The position numbers and the translations under genes were made by a program. The notes beneath the pieces were generated by a model. That model saw only the letters and a list, made by a program, of their open reading frames with translations, did no database searches and had not been told where the DNA came from. A stretch of DNA of 64,000 nt from Martinezella tropici (GTDB lineage Bacteria > Pseudomonadota > Alphaproteobacteria > Rhizobiales > Rhizobiaceae): the NCBI GenBank assembly GCA_000799755.1, contig JUHI01000013.1:108444-172443 (forward strand), in the 5' to 3' direction. Numbering within the stretch: the first letter of the stretch is position 1; each line of letters opens with the position of its first letter. Positions 17,749 to 26,686 of the stretch are shown here, one piece after another.

Positions 17749-18446
17749 TCGAGATCAACCCTCCGGCCGGCGAGATAGGCGAGGAACTCCGAGGCGAGCA
17801 GCGCCGCCATGGAAATGATGATGGCGACGATGGTGAGCCGCATGGCGCCGGCATCGCCGCCCGGGACCTGGGTGAAGGTGTAGATCGCCGACGACAAGGT
17901 CTGCGTCTCGCCGGGAATGTTGGAGACGAAGGTGACGGTGGCGCCGAATTCGCCCATGGCCTTGGCAAAGGAGAGGATCATGCCGGCAATGATGCCGGGC
18001 AGGATCAGCGGCAGGGTCACCGTCATGAAGGTCCAGACGGGGCTGGCGCCGAGCGTGCCGGCCGCCTCCTCCAGCTTGCGGTCGACTGCCTCGATCGACA
18101 GGCGGATGCTTCTGACCATCAGCGGAAAGCCCATGACGCCGCAGGCAAGCGCCGCGCCCGTCCAGCGGAAGGAGAAGACGAGGCCGAGATATTGCTCGAA
18201 CAGCGCACCGATCGGCCCCTTGCGGCCGAAAAGAATGAGAAGGATGAAGCCCGTGACAACAGGCGGCAGGATCAATGGCAGATGGATGAAGCCATTGAGG
18301 ATAGACTTGCCCCAGAAGCGGCCGCGCGCCAGCAGATAGGCGGCGCCGATGCCGAAGGGCAGGCTTACCAGCATGGCGACGATGGACACGCGCAGGCTCA
18401 GCTCAATGGCTGTCCATTCGTCGCTGCTCAAACCCAATATGTCCAA
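17745..18446 (-). CDS. modB: molybdate ABC transporter permease ModB
   Basis: Inner-membrane permease with five or six helices and the coupling motif EEAAGTLGASPVWTFMTVTL followed by PLILPGI. The start is taken as a TTG at 18446 (MDILGLSSDEWTAIELSLRV), which has GAGAGG upstream and matches the family start. An in-frame ATG at 18479 would add 11 residues unlike the family. It sits between modA and modC. Confidence 0.93.
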   Translation of the reverse strand: MDILGLSSDEWTAIELSLRVSIVAMLVSLPFGIGAAYLLARGRFWGKSILNGFIHLPLILPPVVTGFILLILFGRKGPIGALFEQYLGLVFSFRWTGAALACGVMGFPLMVRSIRLSIEAVDRKLEEAAGTLGASPVWTFMTVTLPLILPGIIAGMILSFAKAMGEFGATVTFVSNIPGETQTLSSAIYTFTQVPGGDAGAMRLTIVAIIISMAALLASEFLAYLAGRRVDLE

Positions 18447-18529
18447 TGCCCGCCTCTCGAAACAAATCAGGCTCGCCATGAACCGGCGAGCCTGGGTTCT
18501 TCCCTATCCCGGATGTGTCGCGATGATAG

Positions 18530-19327
18530 TTATCGCTTCAGGACCGTGAAACCCTCATGTTCGAAGAATGGAACAGCCTTAGCCGATTTCAGATAGTCGA
18601 AATAGGCTTGTACGTCGGGGTTCTTGCTGCTGGCGGTGATGGCGATCGGGTAGACAATCGGCGGGTGGCTGTCGGCCGGGAAGGTGCCGACGACGGCAAC
18701 ACCCGGATCGGCCGAGACATCGGTCTGATAGACGATGCCGTAAGGGGCTTCGCCGCGCGAAACCAGCGCGAGGGCTGCGCGCACGCTTTCAGCGCCGGCA
18801 ACCTTCTTTTCGACCGACGACCAGACGCCGAGCTTTTCCAGCGCGCTCTTGCCGTATTTGCCTGCCGGCACCGATTCCGGCTGGCCGATCGCCAGTCGGC
18901 CGTCGCCGAGGAGTTTGGCCAGATCGAAGCCGTGCTTGATCTCGACCGGCTTTGCCTTGTCCTTGGCGGCGACCAAAACGAGCTTGTTGCCGAGAAGATT
19001 GACGCGGCTGTCGTCCTTGATCAGCTTCTTGCCAGCGACATAGTCCATCCAGTTGGTGTCGGCGGAGATGAAAACATCTGCCGGTGCGCCGTTTTCAAGC
19101 TGCTTGGCGAGCGGACCGCTCGCGGCGTAGGAGACGGTGACTTCCTTGCCGGTTTCCTTGGTGAAGGCGGCGTCGGCATTGTCGAGCGCGTTCTTCATGC
19201 TGGCGGCGGCAAAGACGACGATCTTGTCGGCGGCGAGCGCCGGCGTCGGAATTGCCGAAAGGCCAAGCCACGCGGCTGACACTGCGGCAGTTGCAAGCTT
19301 GATCCATTGGCGTCGGCTGGTGCCCAT
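18530..19327 (-). CDS. modA: molybdate-binding periplasmic protein ModA
   Basis: A 265-residue substrate-binding protein. A twin-Arg-containing N-terminus (MGTSRRQWIKLATAAVSAAW) acts as export signal ending ALAADK. The mature part has the family start IVVFAAASMKNALDNADAAF and ADVFISADTNWMDYV, which line the oxyanion site. It delivers molybdate or tungstate to ModBC. First gene of the operon; the promoter must lie in 19328-19400. Confidence 0.95.
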   Translation of the reverse strand: MGTSRRQWIKLATAAVSAAWLGLSAIPTPALAADKIVVFAAASMKNALDNADAAFTKETGKEVTVSYAASGPLAKQLENGAPADVFISADTNWMDYVAGKKLIKDDSRVNLLGNKLVLVAAKDKAKPVEIKHGFDLAKLLGDGRLAIGQPESVPAGKYGKSALEKLGVWSSVEKKVAGAESVRAALALVSRGEAPYGIVYQTDVSADPGVAVVGTFPADSHPPIVYPIAITASSKNPDVQAYFDYLKSAKAVPFFEHEGFTVLKR

Positions 19328-19346
19328 CTTAATTTCTCCCCAAAGA

Positions 19347-19364
19347 TGTCGACATGCATCGACA
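19347..19364 (-). promoter_or_regulatory. inverted repeat upstream of modA
   Basis: TGTCGA and TCGACA arms with a 6-base spacer, 20 bases before the modA start; CGTTATAT is adjacent on the minus strand. It could be an operator for the ModE-like protein. The match to the E. coli ModE box is only partial. Confidence 0.3.
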
Positions 19365-19736
19365 GATATAACGGCGCGAGCAACTTAGCTAGGGATATGT
19401 TTGCAAAAATATAGCGTGAAATCGCCGCGTAACCCCACGAATTCTATGGATTTTCAGTTGCGTGGCGCATATGAAGGGTGCTGGGCATTACAAAAATGCA
19501 TGACTGGATTCGCCCAATAGATTGGCGAACGCTCACGAAACGAGACGTAACGTTACGAACCGTGCGATTATCGGCCCTTATTGCAGCCGCTCGATCCCGA
19601 TCTTGAAAATTCGAACGCCGCGAAATTGCAAAAGAAGCGTTTTTTGGGCAGGAAATTTTCATAGCCATGCTTTCAACGCATTGCTGCATTGCGCAATCGA
19701 CCATTTATCAATCGGTAAAATCTGGTAAAACACAAT
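19365..19736. other. gene-free region between modA and the small RNA
   Basis: About 370 AT-rich bases with no credible reading frame. The left side should carry the modA promoter and the right end the promoter of the small RNA. No element was identified with confidence. Confidence 0.6.
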
Positions 19737-19860
19737 CATCGAAACGGCGATCTCCTCCTCCCAATGCCGTTCGATATGGATCAGCAACTCTCCTCCTCCC
19801 AGTTGCTGATCAGGTTCAAAAGCCCGACGCATCCTCCTCCCGCGTCGGGCTTTTTATTTT
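19737..19860 (+). ncRNA. alpha-r14-type small RNA with three anti-Shine-Dalgarno loops
   Basis: Three consecutive hairpins each expose the same loop motif CCTCCTCCC, at 19754-19762, 19792-19800 and 19833-19841. The second stem pairs GATCAGCAACT with AGTTGCTGATC. The third, GCCCGACGC/GCGTCGGGC, is followed by TTTTTATTTT and is a classical terminator. This architecture and size (about 124 nt) match the alphaproteobacterial alpha-r14 family, known in Sinorhizobium meliloti as Smr14C2/NfeR1, which pairs with ribosome-binding sites of many mRNAs, especially transporter genes. The 5' end is estimated from the first stem; no -10/-35 pair was assigned. Confidence 0.87.
19822..19860 (+). terminator. 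intrinsic terminator of the small RNA
   Basis: A 9-bp stem GCCCGACGC/GCGTCGGGC with an 11-base loop, then a T-rich tract at 19851-19860. It lies opposite the end of nadD. Confidence 0.92.
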
Positions 19861-19886
19861 CCAGACTTTCTCAAGAAATCAGCTAG

Positions 19887-20504
19887 TTATTGTGCGGCGC
19901 GCAAGGCGGTCGAGCTAAGTGCCGAGCGCGGTCCATGGATGAAGGTCCAGGCCGGCGCACGCTTCTTCCAGAGCACACGCGCGTCGTCTTCATCGACGCG
20001 GGCATAATGGAATGTCTTTGCCATCTTTGCCGAGAGGTAGGAGAGCGTCGATCCCGGCCGGTCGATGACGGCGATCGGGAAGGTGCGAGCGATTTCTTCC
20101 CATTTCTGCCAGCGATGAAACGTATTCAGGCTGTCGGCGCCCATGATCCAGATGAAATGCACATGCTTGTTGCGCGCCTTCACATGCGCGAGCGTATTGG
20201 CCGTATAGCTCATGCCCAGCGTCTGTTCGAAAGCTGTCACCTTGATGCGGGGATCGTGAAGCATTTGTTCGCTCAGCGCGATGCGCTCGGCGAGCGGCGC
20301 CAGATGGTTGTGGTTCTTCAGCGGATTGCCCGGCGTTACCATCCACCAGAGCTGATCAAGGCCAAGCCGGCGAATGGCGATCTCGGCGACAAGCGCGTGG
20401 CCGCGATGCGGCGGGTTGAACGAACCGCCGAAAAGACCGACCACCATGCCGCGCTCGGCATGGGGCATGCGCAGATAGCGTTGATCGACCTCTTCCTTCA
20501 GCAC
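19887..20504 (-). CDS. nadD: nicotinate-nucleotide adenylyltransferase NadD
   Basis: NadD adenylates nicotinate mononucleotide in NAD synthesis. The nucleotidyltransferase motif VGLFGGSFNPPHRGHALV and the C-terminal SALSSTALRAAQ (ISSTxxR type) are present. The start is uncertain: a GTG at 20502-20504 lies one base past the proA stop (205 residues), while the ATG at 20466-20468 (MPHAERGMVV) gives 193. Coupling to proA favours the first. Placement next to proA, proB and obgE is the usual rhizobial order. Confidence 0.93.
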   Translation of the reverse strand: MLKEEVDQRYLRMPHAERGMVVGLFGGSFNPPHRGHALVAEIAIRRLGLDQLWWMVTPGNPLKNHNHLAPLAERIALSEQMLHDPRIKVTAFEQTLGMSYTANTLAHVKARNKHVHFIWIMGADSLNTFHRWQKWEEIARTFPIAVIDRPGSTLSYLSAKMAKTFHYARVDEDDARVLWKKRAPAWTFIHGPRSALSSTALRAAQ

Positions 20505-20505
20505 G

Positions 20506-21789
20506 TCAGGGCCGTATCTGTCCGGTGCCGCGAACGCGATATTTGAAGGAGGTGAGCTGCTCGACGCCAACAGGCCCGCGCGCATGCATCTTGCCGGTGG
20601 CGATGCCGATTTCCGCGCCCATGCCGAATTCGCCGCCATCGGCAAACTGCGTCGAGGCATTGTGCAAGAGGATTGCCGAGTCGATCTCCGTAAAGAAGCG
20701 TTCGACAACAGCCGGGTCCTCGGCGATCACTGCCTCGGTATGGTTCGACGAATATCTGTCGATATGCTCGATTGCGCCCGAGATACCGTCGACCAGCGCC
20801 ACCGAAATGATCGCGGCCAGATATTCCGTCGTCCAGTCTTCCTCGGTTGCGACCTTGAGGCCGGGTTCGAGCTTCAGCACGTCAGCCGAGCCGCGGATTT
20901 CGCAGCCTGCCGCAGCCAGTCCGTCGAGCAGCGGCTTCAGATGGGTAGACGCAACCTTGTTGTCGACCAGCAGCGTTTCAGCGGCGCCGCAGATGCCCGT
21001 GCGGCGCATCTTGGCGTTGACGACAATGGATTTCGCCATGTCGAGATCGGCCGAGGCATCGATATAGATATGGCAGAGGCCCTCGAGGTGGGCAAAGACC
21101 GGTACGCGGGCCTCGCTCTGGACGCGGCCGACGAGGCTTTTGCCGCCGCGCGGCACGATAACGTCGATATTGCCTTCCAGCCCGCGCAGCATGGCGCCGA
21201 CCGCTGCGCGGTCGCTGACGGGTACGAGCTGGATCGCATGTTCCGGCAGGCCGGCGGCCTTCAAGCCTTCCACGAGGCAATCATGAATCGCTTGCGACGA
21301 GCGGCGCGAATCGCTGCCGCAGCGGAGAATCACGGCATTGCCGGCCTTCAGGCACAGCGCGCCGGCATCGGCTGTCACGTTCGGCCGACTTTCGAAGATG
21401 ACGCCGATGACGCCGAGCGGTGTGCGTGTGCGCTCGATCTTCAGGCCGTTCGGGCGATCCCAAGCGGCGATGACTTCACCAACCGGATCGGCAAGCGCAG
21501 CAATGGCGCGGATGCCTTCGGCCATCTCGGCGACGCGCTTGTCGTTGAGCGTTAGGCGATCGACGAAGGAGGCGAGCATATCCGTGCCCTCGACGTCCTT
21601 CAGGTCTTTCGCGTTTTCGGCGAGAATATGATCCTTGCGGGCCAGAATGGCGTCCGCCATGGCATTCAACGCCTTGTTCTTGCTCTCAGTCGAAGCAAAG
21701 GCCAACGGTCGCGACGCAGCCCGGGCCTTGCGGCCGATATCGTTCATCAACGCATCGATGTCGGGGCTTTGTGCGACAGTATCAAGCAT
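20506..21789 (-). CDS. proA: gamma-glutamyl phosphate reductase ProA
   Basis: Second step of proline synthesis: NADPH reduction of glutamyl-5-phosphate to the semialdehyde. 427 residues from MLDTVAQSPDIDALMNDIG; the aldehyde-dehydrogenase-like catalytic Cys lies in RRTGICGAAETLLVD. The chosen ATG overlaps the proB stop and has AAGAAGG 9 bases upstream; an ATG at 21798 adds MKL. ProA works with ProB, encoded just upstream. Confidence 0.95.
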   Translation of the reverse strand: MLDTVAQSPDIDALMNDIGRKARAASRPLAFASTESKNKALNAMADAILARKDHILAENAKDLKDVEGTDMLASFVDRLTLNDKRVAEMAEGIRAIAALADPVGEVIAAWDRPNGLKIERTRTPLGVIGVIFESRPNVTADAGALCLKAGNAVILRCGSDSRRSSQAIHDCLVEGLKAAGLPEHAIQLVPVSDRAAVGAMLRGLEGNIDVIVPRGGKSLVGRVQSEARVPVFAHLEGLCHIYIDASADLDMAKSIVVNAKMRRTGICGAAETLLVDNKVASTHLKPLLDGLAAAGCEIRGSADVLKLEPGLKVATEEDWTTEYLAAIISVALVDGISGAIEHIDRYSSNHTEAVIAEDPAVVERFFTEIDSAILLHNASTQFADGGEFGMGAEIGIATGKMHARGPVGVEQLTSFKYRVRGTGQIRP

Positions 21790-22951
21790 GAGCTTCATCC
21801 TTCTTCAATGTCTCGGCCTTCGTCTTGACGGACGCGGTCATGACGAGGTCGTCGCGGTGCACCATGGCGGCGCGGCCGGCATAGCCGAGGATCGCCTCGA
21901 TGTCAGCCGATTTGCGGCCGGTGATCTGGCGGGCCTCCTCGGCGTCGTAACCGGCAAGACCGCGGGCGATTTCGCGGCCCGAGGGGCCAATGACGGCAAC
22001 CGTGTCGCCGCGGCCGAAATGGCCGACAACGCTGCGAACGCCGGCGGGCAGCAGGCTCTTTCCCGCGCCGAGCGCGGTAACGGCGCCGTCGTCGACATGC
22101 AATTCCCCAGCCGGCTGCAGCTGCCCGGCAATCCAGGTCTTGCGGGCTGTCACGGGCGTGCCCGATGGCGCGAACCAGGAGGAGCGGGCGCCGCTTTCGA
22201 TCGCGTTCAGCGGCCGGTCGGTCTTGCCCGATGCGATGATCATGGCGCAGCCCGCGCCAGTGGCAATCTTGCCGGCATCGATCTTGGTGCGCATGCCGCC
22301 GCGCGACAGCTCCGAGGCGGCGCCGCCGGCCATGGCCTCGATCTCAGGCGTGATGTCGGCGATCGTATCGAGGAATTTCGCCTGCGGGTCGAGATGCGGC
22401 GGGGCGGTATAGAGCCCGTCGATGTCAGACAGCAGCACGAGCAGATCGGCGCCGGTCATCGTCGCGACGCGGGCGGCGAGGCGATCATTGTCGCCATAGC
22501 GGATTTCGCTGGTCGCAACCGTATCGTTTTCGTTGATGATCGGCACAGCGCCGATCTTCAGAAGCTGGTTGATGGTGGCGCGGGCGTTGAGGTAACGGCG
22601 GCGCTCTTCGGTGTCGCCGAGCGTCAACAGGATCTGGCCGGCGACGATATCGTCATGCGACAGACTTTCCGACCAGGCGCGGGCAAGCGAGATCTGGCCG
22701 ACGGCCGCGGCTGCCTGGCTTTCTTCCAATTTCAACGCGCCGGAGGGCAGATCGAGCACGGAGCGACCGAGCGCGATTGCGCCCGAGGAAACCACCAGAA
22801 CATCGATGCCCTTGGCCTTCAATGCGGCGATATCGGCACACATGCCGTCGAGCCAGGATTTCTTCAAGCCGGTCTTGCGATCGACCAGGAGGGCAGAGCC
22901 GATCTTGATGACGATGCGGCGGTAGCGGTCGAGCGGCTTGCGGGCTGTCAT
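21782..22951 (-). CDS. proB: glutamate 5-kinase ProB with PUA domain
   Basis: First step of proline synthesis, feedback-inhibited by proline. The amino-acid kinase domain at about residues 10-260 includes VIKIGSALLV, VVSSGAIALG, INENDTVATSE and GGMRTKIDAGKIA. A C-terminal PUA domain at about 285-370 follows (GELHVDDGAVTALGAGKSLL). It overlaps obgE by four bases upstream and proA by eight downstream, so obgE-proB-proA-nadD form a tight operon. Confidence 0.95.
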   Translation of the reverse strand: MTARKPLDRYRRIVIKIGSALLVDRKTGLKKSWLDGMCADIAALKAKGIDVLVVSSGAIALGRSVLDLPSGALKLEESQAAAAVGQISLARAWSESLSHDDIVAGQILLTLGDTEERRRYLNARATINQLLKIGAVPIINENDTVATSEIRYGDNDRLAARVATMTGADLLVLLSDIDGLYTAPPHLDPQAKFLDTIADITPEIEAMAGGAASELSRGGMRTKIDAGKIATGAGCAMIIASGKTDRPLNAIESGARSSWFAPSGTPVTARKTWIAGQLQPAGELHVDDGAVTALGAGKSLLPAGVRSVVGHFGRGDTVAVIGPSGREIARGLAGYDAEEARQITGRKSADIEAILGYAGRAAMVHRDDLVMTASVKTKAETLKKDEAHA

Positions 22952-24054
22952 CCCTGATGATCCCCGTCTTCCCCAAGACGTTCGTCAGCGGCCTCATCGT
23001 CTGAGGCCTGCATGTCGCGATGCCGTACCTTGGGGGCCTTTGCCGGCTTGTCCGCTTCGCCGGCATTGGCCTCGACGATCACATCGCGCAGCGCGCGCAG
23101 CACTTCGGTCATGCCGCGGCCGGTGACGGCGGAAATCTGGAACGGCGTCTTGCCGCAGGCACGCGCCAGTTCGCGGGTCTTCTTCTTCAGCGTTTCCTCG
23201 TCCACCACGTCGATTTGCGAGAGCGCAACGATTTCAGGCTTGTCGGGAATGCTGTTGCCGTAGGCTTCGAGTTCGTGCTTCACGGTCTTGTAGGCCTTGC
23301 CGACCTTCTCTTCCTGGGCGGAAACCAGATGCAGCAGCACGCGGGTGCGCTCGACATGGCCGAGGAAGCGGTCGCCGATGCCGACACCCTCATGCGCGCC
23401 TTCGATCAGGCCGGGAATGTCGGCAAGAATGAACTCCTGGCCGTCGATGGTGGCAACACCGAGATTGGGGTGCAGCGTCGTGAACGGATAGTTGGCAATC
23501 TTCGGCCGCGCGCGGCTGACGGCGGCGAGAAAGGTCGATTTGCCGGCATTCGGCAGGCCAACGAGGCCGGCATCGGCAATCAGCTTCAGCCGCAGCCAGA
23601 TGGTCTTTTCTTCGCCGGGCAGGCCGGGATTGGCCCAATCCGGCGCCTGATTGACCGAGGATTTGAAGTAAGCATTGCCGAAGCCGCCATTGCCGCCGGC
23701 TGCGAGACGGAAGCGCTGGCCTTCCTGCGTGATGTCGCAGATCAGCGTTTCGCCGTCTTCCTCGAAGATCTGCGTGCCGACAGGCACCTTCAGCGTCACG
23801 TCTTCGCCCTTGGCGCCGGCGCGGTTCTTGCCCATGCCATGCGTGCCGATCGTGGCCTTGAAGTGCTGCTGATAGCGGAAATCGATCAGCGTGTTGAGGC
23901 CGTTGACGGCCTCGACCCAGACATCGCCGCCGCGGCCGCCATCGCCGCCATCCGGGCCGCCGAATTCGATGAATTTCTCGCGTCGGAAGGAAACGCTGCC
24001 TGCGCCGCCATCGCCCGAGCGAATAAAGACTTTTGCTTCATCGAGAAATTTCAT
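22948..24054 (-). CDS. obgE: Obg family GTPase ObgE/CgtA
   Basis: An essential GTPase linked to 50S assembly, stress response and cell cycle. The N-terminal Obg fold is glycine-rich (SGDGGAGSVSFRREKFIEFG, GGPDGGDGGRGGDVW). The G domain has P-loop GLPNAGKSTFL, DIPGLIEGAHEGVGIG and LSQIDVVDE. The C-terminal tail is acidic and basic mixed, as usual for alphaproteobacterial Obg. The operon continues into proB. Confidence 0.96.
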   Translation of the reverse strand: MKFLDEAKVFIRSGDGGAGSVSFRREKFIEFGGPDGGDGGRGGDVWVEAVNGLNTLIDFRYQQHFKATIGTHGMGKNRAGAKGEDVTLKVPVGTQIFEEDGETLICDITQEGQRFRLAAGGNGGFGNAYFKSSVNQAPDWANPGLPGEEKTIWLRLKLIADAGLVGLPNAGKSTFLAAVSRARPKIANYPFTTLHPNLGVATIDGQEFILADIPGLIEGAHEGVGIGDRFLGHVERTRVLLHLVSAQEEKVGKAYKTVKHELEAYGNSIPDKPEIVALSQIDVVDEETLKKKTRELARACGKTPFQISAVTGRGMTEVLRALRDVIVEANAGEADKPAKAPKVRHRDMQASDDEAADERLGEDGDHQG

Positions 24055-24323
24055 CTTGCTACGTCCGTCACCCGGTATCGGCGCATATCCCTTCGGATCG
24101 AATGGGATTCACAAAGCCTATGCGCTCTTTTCAATTGCTGCCATCTTTTACATCCGGAAGGACGCATCGGACGGCCATTTGCCCGTCATGTCGCCTTCGA
24201 TATAGGCGCTTCGGGCTGAGGTCAAAGAATATCGTGCGGTTCCAGTGCCATAAAGGGGCGGAACTGCATTGATGGCATGATGGTCATCGCCGTTTTGATC
24301 GGCGACGACCGTTTTCGAGGACC

Positions 24324-24911
24324 TTAGGCCGCCTGCGAGAGCCGCAGCGCGCCCGGCTTCAACACGGTTTCGATGTGCGGAACCATGGTGTTGCGGGCAA
24401 AACTGTAGATCTCCGAGCAACCGGTGATCTCGAAGCCGAGCCTCTGCTGCAGCTTCAAGGATGCCGGATTGTCGGCGAAGGCGCCGGAATGGATGGCGAC
24501 TTCGGGCATGCGACGGGCAAAGCGTTCGAGCGTAGCCTTGACCGCTTCGGTCATGATGCCTTGCCGCCAGTAGAAGCGGTTCAGCCAGTAGCCAAGGTGC
24601 CAGCGGCCGTGGCGGAGCTCGATGCCGACGCAGCCGATATGGGCGTCATCCCGCTCGGTGATGGCCAGTTCCCAATCGGCGTCGAGGCCGGAGGTGTGCT
24701 CGACCAGCCAGTCGAGCGCATCCTGCCGGTCATAGGGCGCGGGGACGCGGGCCAGCATGCGGGTGACGGCGAAATCGGACAGCGATTCCGCAATCATATC
24801 GGCATCGCCGAGCCGGTGCGGGCGCAGCGTCAGTCGGCCCGTCTGGATGACCGGCGTCGGCCCGGGCATGAGGATCCGGGCATCGCGGCGGGTGAGGGCG
24901 AGAGCGTTCAT
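24324..24911 (-). CDS. GNAT family N-acetyltransferase
   Basis: A 195-residue acetyl-CoA-dependent acetyltransferase of the RimJ/RimL type. The N-terminal part is TGRLTLRPHRLGDADMIAES; the acetyl-CoA-binding stretch YWLNRFYWRQGIMTEAVKAT and ADNPASLKLQQRLGFEITGC are typical. The ATG overlaps the end of the next GNAT gene by four bases. The two probably arose by duplication; substrates are unknown. Confidence 0.88.
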   Translation of the reverse strand: MNALALTRRDARILMPGPTPVIQTGRLTLRPHRLGDADMIAESLSDFAVTRMLARVPAPYDRQDALDWLVEHTSGLDADWELAITERDDAHIGCVGIELRHGRWHLGYWLNRFYWRQGIMTEAVKATLERFARRMPEVAIHSGAFADNPASLKLQQRLGFEITGCSEIYSFARNTMVPHIETVLKPGALRLSQAA

Positions 24912-25543
24912 CTCATGCCTCCCCAGCTGCGCAACGATATCCAGGTCTTGCGATCGAGCCTGTACCATTCGACCGGCACGGTGCTGCCGAGCGCGAGCGA
25001 CGCGGCAAGGCCGGAGCCCTGGAATTGGAAGCCGCACTTCTGCACGACCCGCCTCGAAGCGACGTTCATGACCCGGCAACGGGCGTCGATCTGGGCAACG
25101 TTCTCGCGGGTGCGGAAGACCATGTCGACCAGCGCATGCGCCGCCTCGGTTGTATAGCCCTGGTTCCAGTAGGGTTCGCCCAGCCAGTAACCGATCTCGA
25201 CGGTGTTGGGATCGCCCGTGGGTTCGACCCCGCAGCAACCGAGAAAGGCGCCGTTGTCGGCTTTGGTAATGGCATAGACGCACTTGCCAATCTCGCCAAG
25301 CTTCGTGCGTCGCACGAAATCGGCGGCATCGGCGATCGTATACGGGTGCGGCATACGCGATACCATTGTGGCGACATTGGCGTTGTTGGCGAGATGGGCA
25401 AGGGCGTCGATGTCTTCTTCGTGGGGCGCGCGCAGAACGAGCCTTTCCGACAGTAAGACAGGGCAATCGGTCCTTAACCGTTCCGGCCTCAGCCGCTCTT
25501 CGGGAGACCGCGATTGGCCTTCCCTTAACAATTCGCCTTGCAT
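24908..25543 (-). CDS. GNAT family N-acetyltransferase
   Basis: A 211-residue GNAT protein. After a charged leader, the domain begins LLSERLVLRAPHEEDIDALA and has GYWLGEPYWNQGYTTEAAHA for acetyl-CoA and VMNVASRRVVQKCGFQFQGS at the end. It is upstream of and overlaps its paralogue at 24324, and follows the rpmA-rplU terminator. Substrate unknown. Confidence 0.88.
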   Translation of the reverse strand: MQGELLREGQSRSPEERLRPERLRTDCPVLLSERLVLRAPHEEDIDALAHLANNANVATMVSRMPHPYTIADAADFVRRTKLGEIGKCVYAITKADNGAFLGCCGVEPTGDPNTVEIGYWLGEPYWNQGYTTEAAHALVDMVFRTRENVAQIDARCRVMNVASRRVVQKCGFQFQGSGLAASLALGSTVPVEWYRLDRKTWISLRSWGGMR

Positions 25544-25569
25544 GGTTCAGTCCTCCTTGGTTGAGGGTA

Positions 25570-25609
25570 AAGAAAAAGGGGAGATGGCGCCCCATCTCCC
25601 CTTTTTCTT
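25570..25609. terminator. very strong symmetric terminator after rpmA
   Basis: An 18-bp perfect stem, AAGAAAAAGGGGAGATGG paired with its complement at 25592-25609, and a 4-base loop. A/T tracts on both flanks make it active in either direction. It separates the ribosomal-protein operon from the GNAT genes. Confidence 0.92.
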
Positions 25610-25671
25610 GACTGAACCTTGTAGCGTCAGCCGGGTCGATGAGACGCCGGCTGTTTTAGAGCGCTACCGGC

Positions 25672-25941
25672 TTATTCCGCTGCTTCCGCTTTCGGCATTA
25701 CAGACACGTACACGCGGCCATTGGCCTTCGTACGGTAGTTCACGTTGCCCGCCGTAAGCGCAAAAATCGTGTGATCCTTGCCGAGGCCAACGTTGGAACC
25801 CGGGTGCCACTGCGTGCCGCGCTGACGCACGATAATGTTGCCTGCGATGACGGCTTCGCCGCCGAACTTCTTCACGCCAAGGCGCTTGGATTCGGAATCG
25901 CGACCGTTGCGCGAGGAACCGCCAGCTTTTTTGTGTGCCAT
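25672..25941 (-). CDS. rpmA: 50S ribosomal protein L27 (bL27)
   Basis: An 89-residue bL27 with the canonical start MAHKKAGGSSRNGRDSESKR and IVRQRGTQWHPGSNVGLGKD. The N-terminal tail reaches the peptidyl-transferase centre. No cleavable N-extension is present, unlike in Firmicutes. Co-transcribed after rplU. Confidence 0.98.
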   Translation of the reverse strand: MAHKKAGGSSRNGRDSESKRLGVKKFGGEAVIAGNIIVRQRGTQWHPGSNVGLGKDHTIFALTAGNVNYRTKANGRVYVSVMPKAEAAE

Positions 25942-25973
25942 TGGAGTTCTCCTTTAAACCTTGATCCCGTTAC

Positions 25974-26291
25974 TTACTTGGCAGCCACGATGTCCGTGAT
26001 ACGGACAACGGTGTGGTGCTGGCGATGGCCGCGCGAACGCTTCGAGTTCTGACGACGGCGCTTCTTGAAGGCGATGACCTTCTTGCCGCGGTTGTGCTCG
26101 ACCACTTCGGCCTTGACGGAAGCGCCCTGGACGAAGGGAGCACCAATCGCAGCGTCGGCGCCTTCGCCGATAACGAGGACTTCGGTGAATTCTACGGTGC
26201 CGCCGGCGGTGACTTCGAGCTTCTCGATGGTCAGCACGTCGTTTGCTGCCACTCGGTACTGCTTACCGCCGGTCTTGATGACTGCGAACAT
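25974..26291 (-). CDS. rplU: 50S ribosomal protein L21 (bL21)
   Basis: A 105-residue bL21. MFAVIKTGGKQYRVAANDVL at the start and KVIAFKKRRRQNSKRSRGHR near the end are diagnostic. It lies 32 bases upstream of rpmA as in most bacteria. A long leader of roughly 180 bases separates it from its promoter. Confidence 0.98.
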   Translation of the reverse strand: MFAVIKTGGKQYRVAANDVLTIEKLEVTAGGTVEFTEVLVIGEGADAAIGAPFVQGASVKAEVVEHNRGKKVIAFKKRRRQNSKRSRGHRQHHTVVRITDIVAAK

Positions 26292-26596
26292 TTTTTATCC
26301 TTTCATGTTCGTTCCGGCTCTCTCGCCATGAGGACGAGCGGCCGTCTTTTTATCAGTCGAAATTTAGCAGGAATTCCAAAGGCCTGAGGCCTTGTAAAAG
26401 ATCTGCCGGTGAAACCCTGCGCGATGCAGGGCGGGCAAGGCGCAGACTTATCCACACCTATTGCGTCGCACGGGATATATAAGCGTCCCTGATCTGTCAA
26501 GGCAAAAGGATGAAAAGCTTTCATATTCGCCCTTGCTATCCTCTTCGTCTCTCGCTATGTAGCCCTCCGCGCCGAACAGCGCCGACCAGCATAACC
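26292..26596 (-). other. leader and upstream region of rplU
   Basis: No gene. It contains the rplU promoter and a small hairpin, CCCTGC (26415-26420) / GCAGGG (26426-26431), inside the predicted 5' untranslated region. Whether this leader has a regulatory role is unknown. Confidence 0.5.
26474..26500 (-). promoter_or_regulatory. predicted sigma70 promoter of rplU-rpmA
   Basis: On the minus strand TTGACA (26500-26495) is followed after 15 bases by TATATC (26479-26474); a 17-base spacing reaches TATCCC. A perfect -35 and an AT-rich -10 suit a strongly expressed ribosomal operon. Confidence 0.65.
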
Positions 26597-26686
26597 GGAG
26601 AGGTGGCAGAGTGGTCGAATGCACCGCACTCGAAATGCGGCATGCCTGCAAGGGCATCGTGGGTTCAAATCCCACCCTCTCCGCCA
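26597..26686 (+). tRNA. tRNA-Ser (anticodon CGA)
   Basis: A 90-nt class II tRNA. The acceptor stem GGAGAGG pairs with CCTCTCC. The anticodon loop is CTCGAAA with stem CCGCA/TGCGG. A long variable arm follows, then the T loop TTCAAAT, discriminator G and an encoded CCA. The anticodon CGA reads UCG serine codons. Confidence 0.97.
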
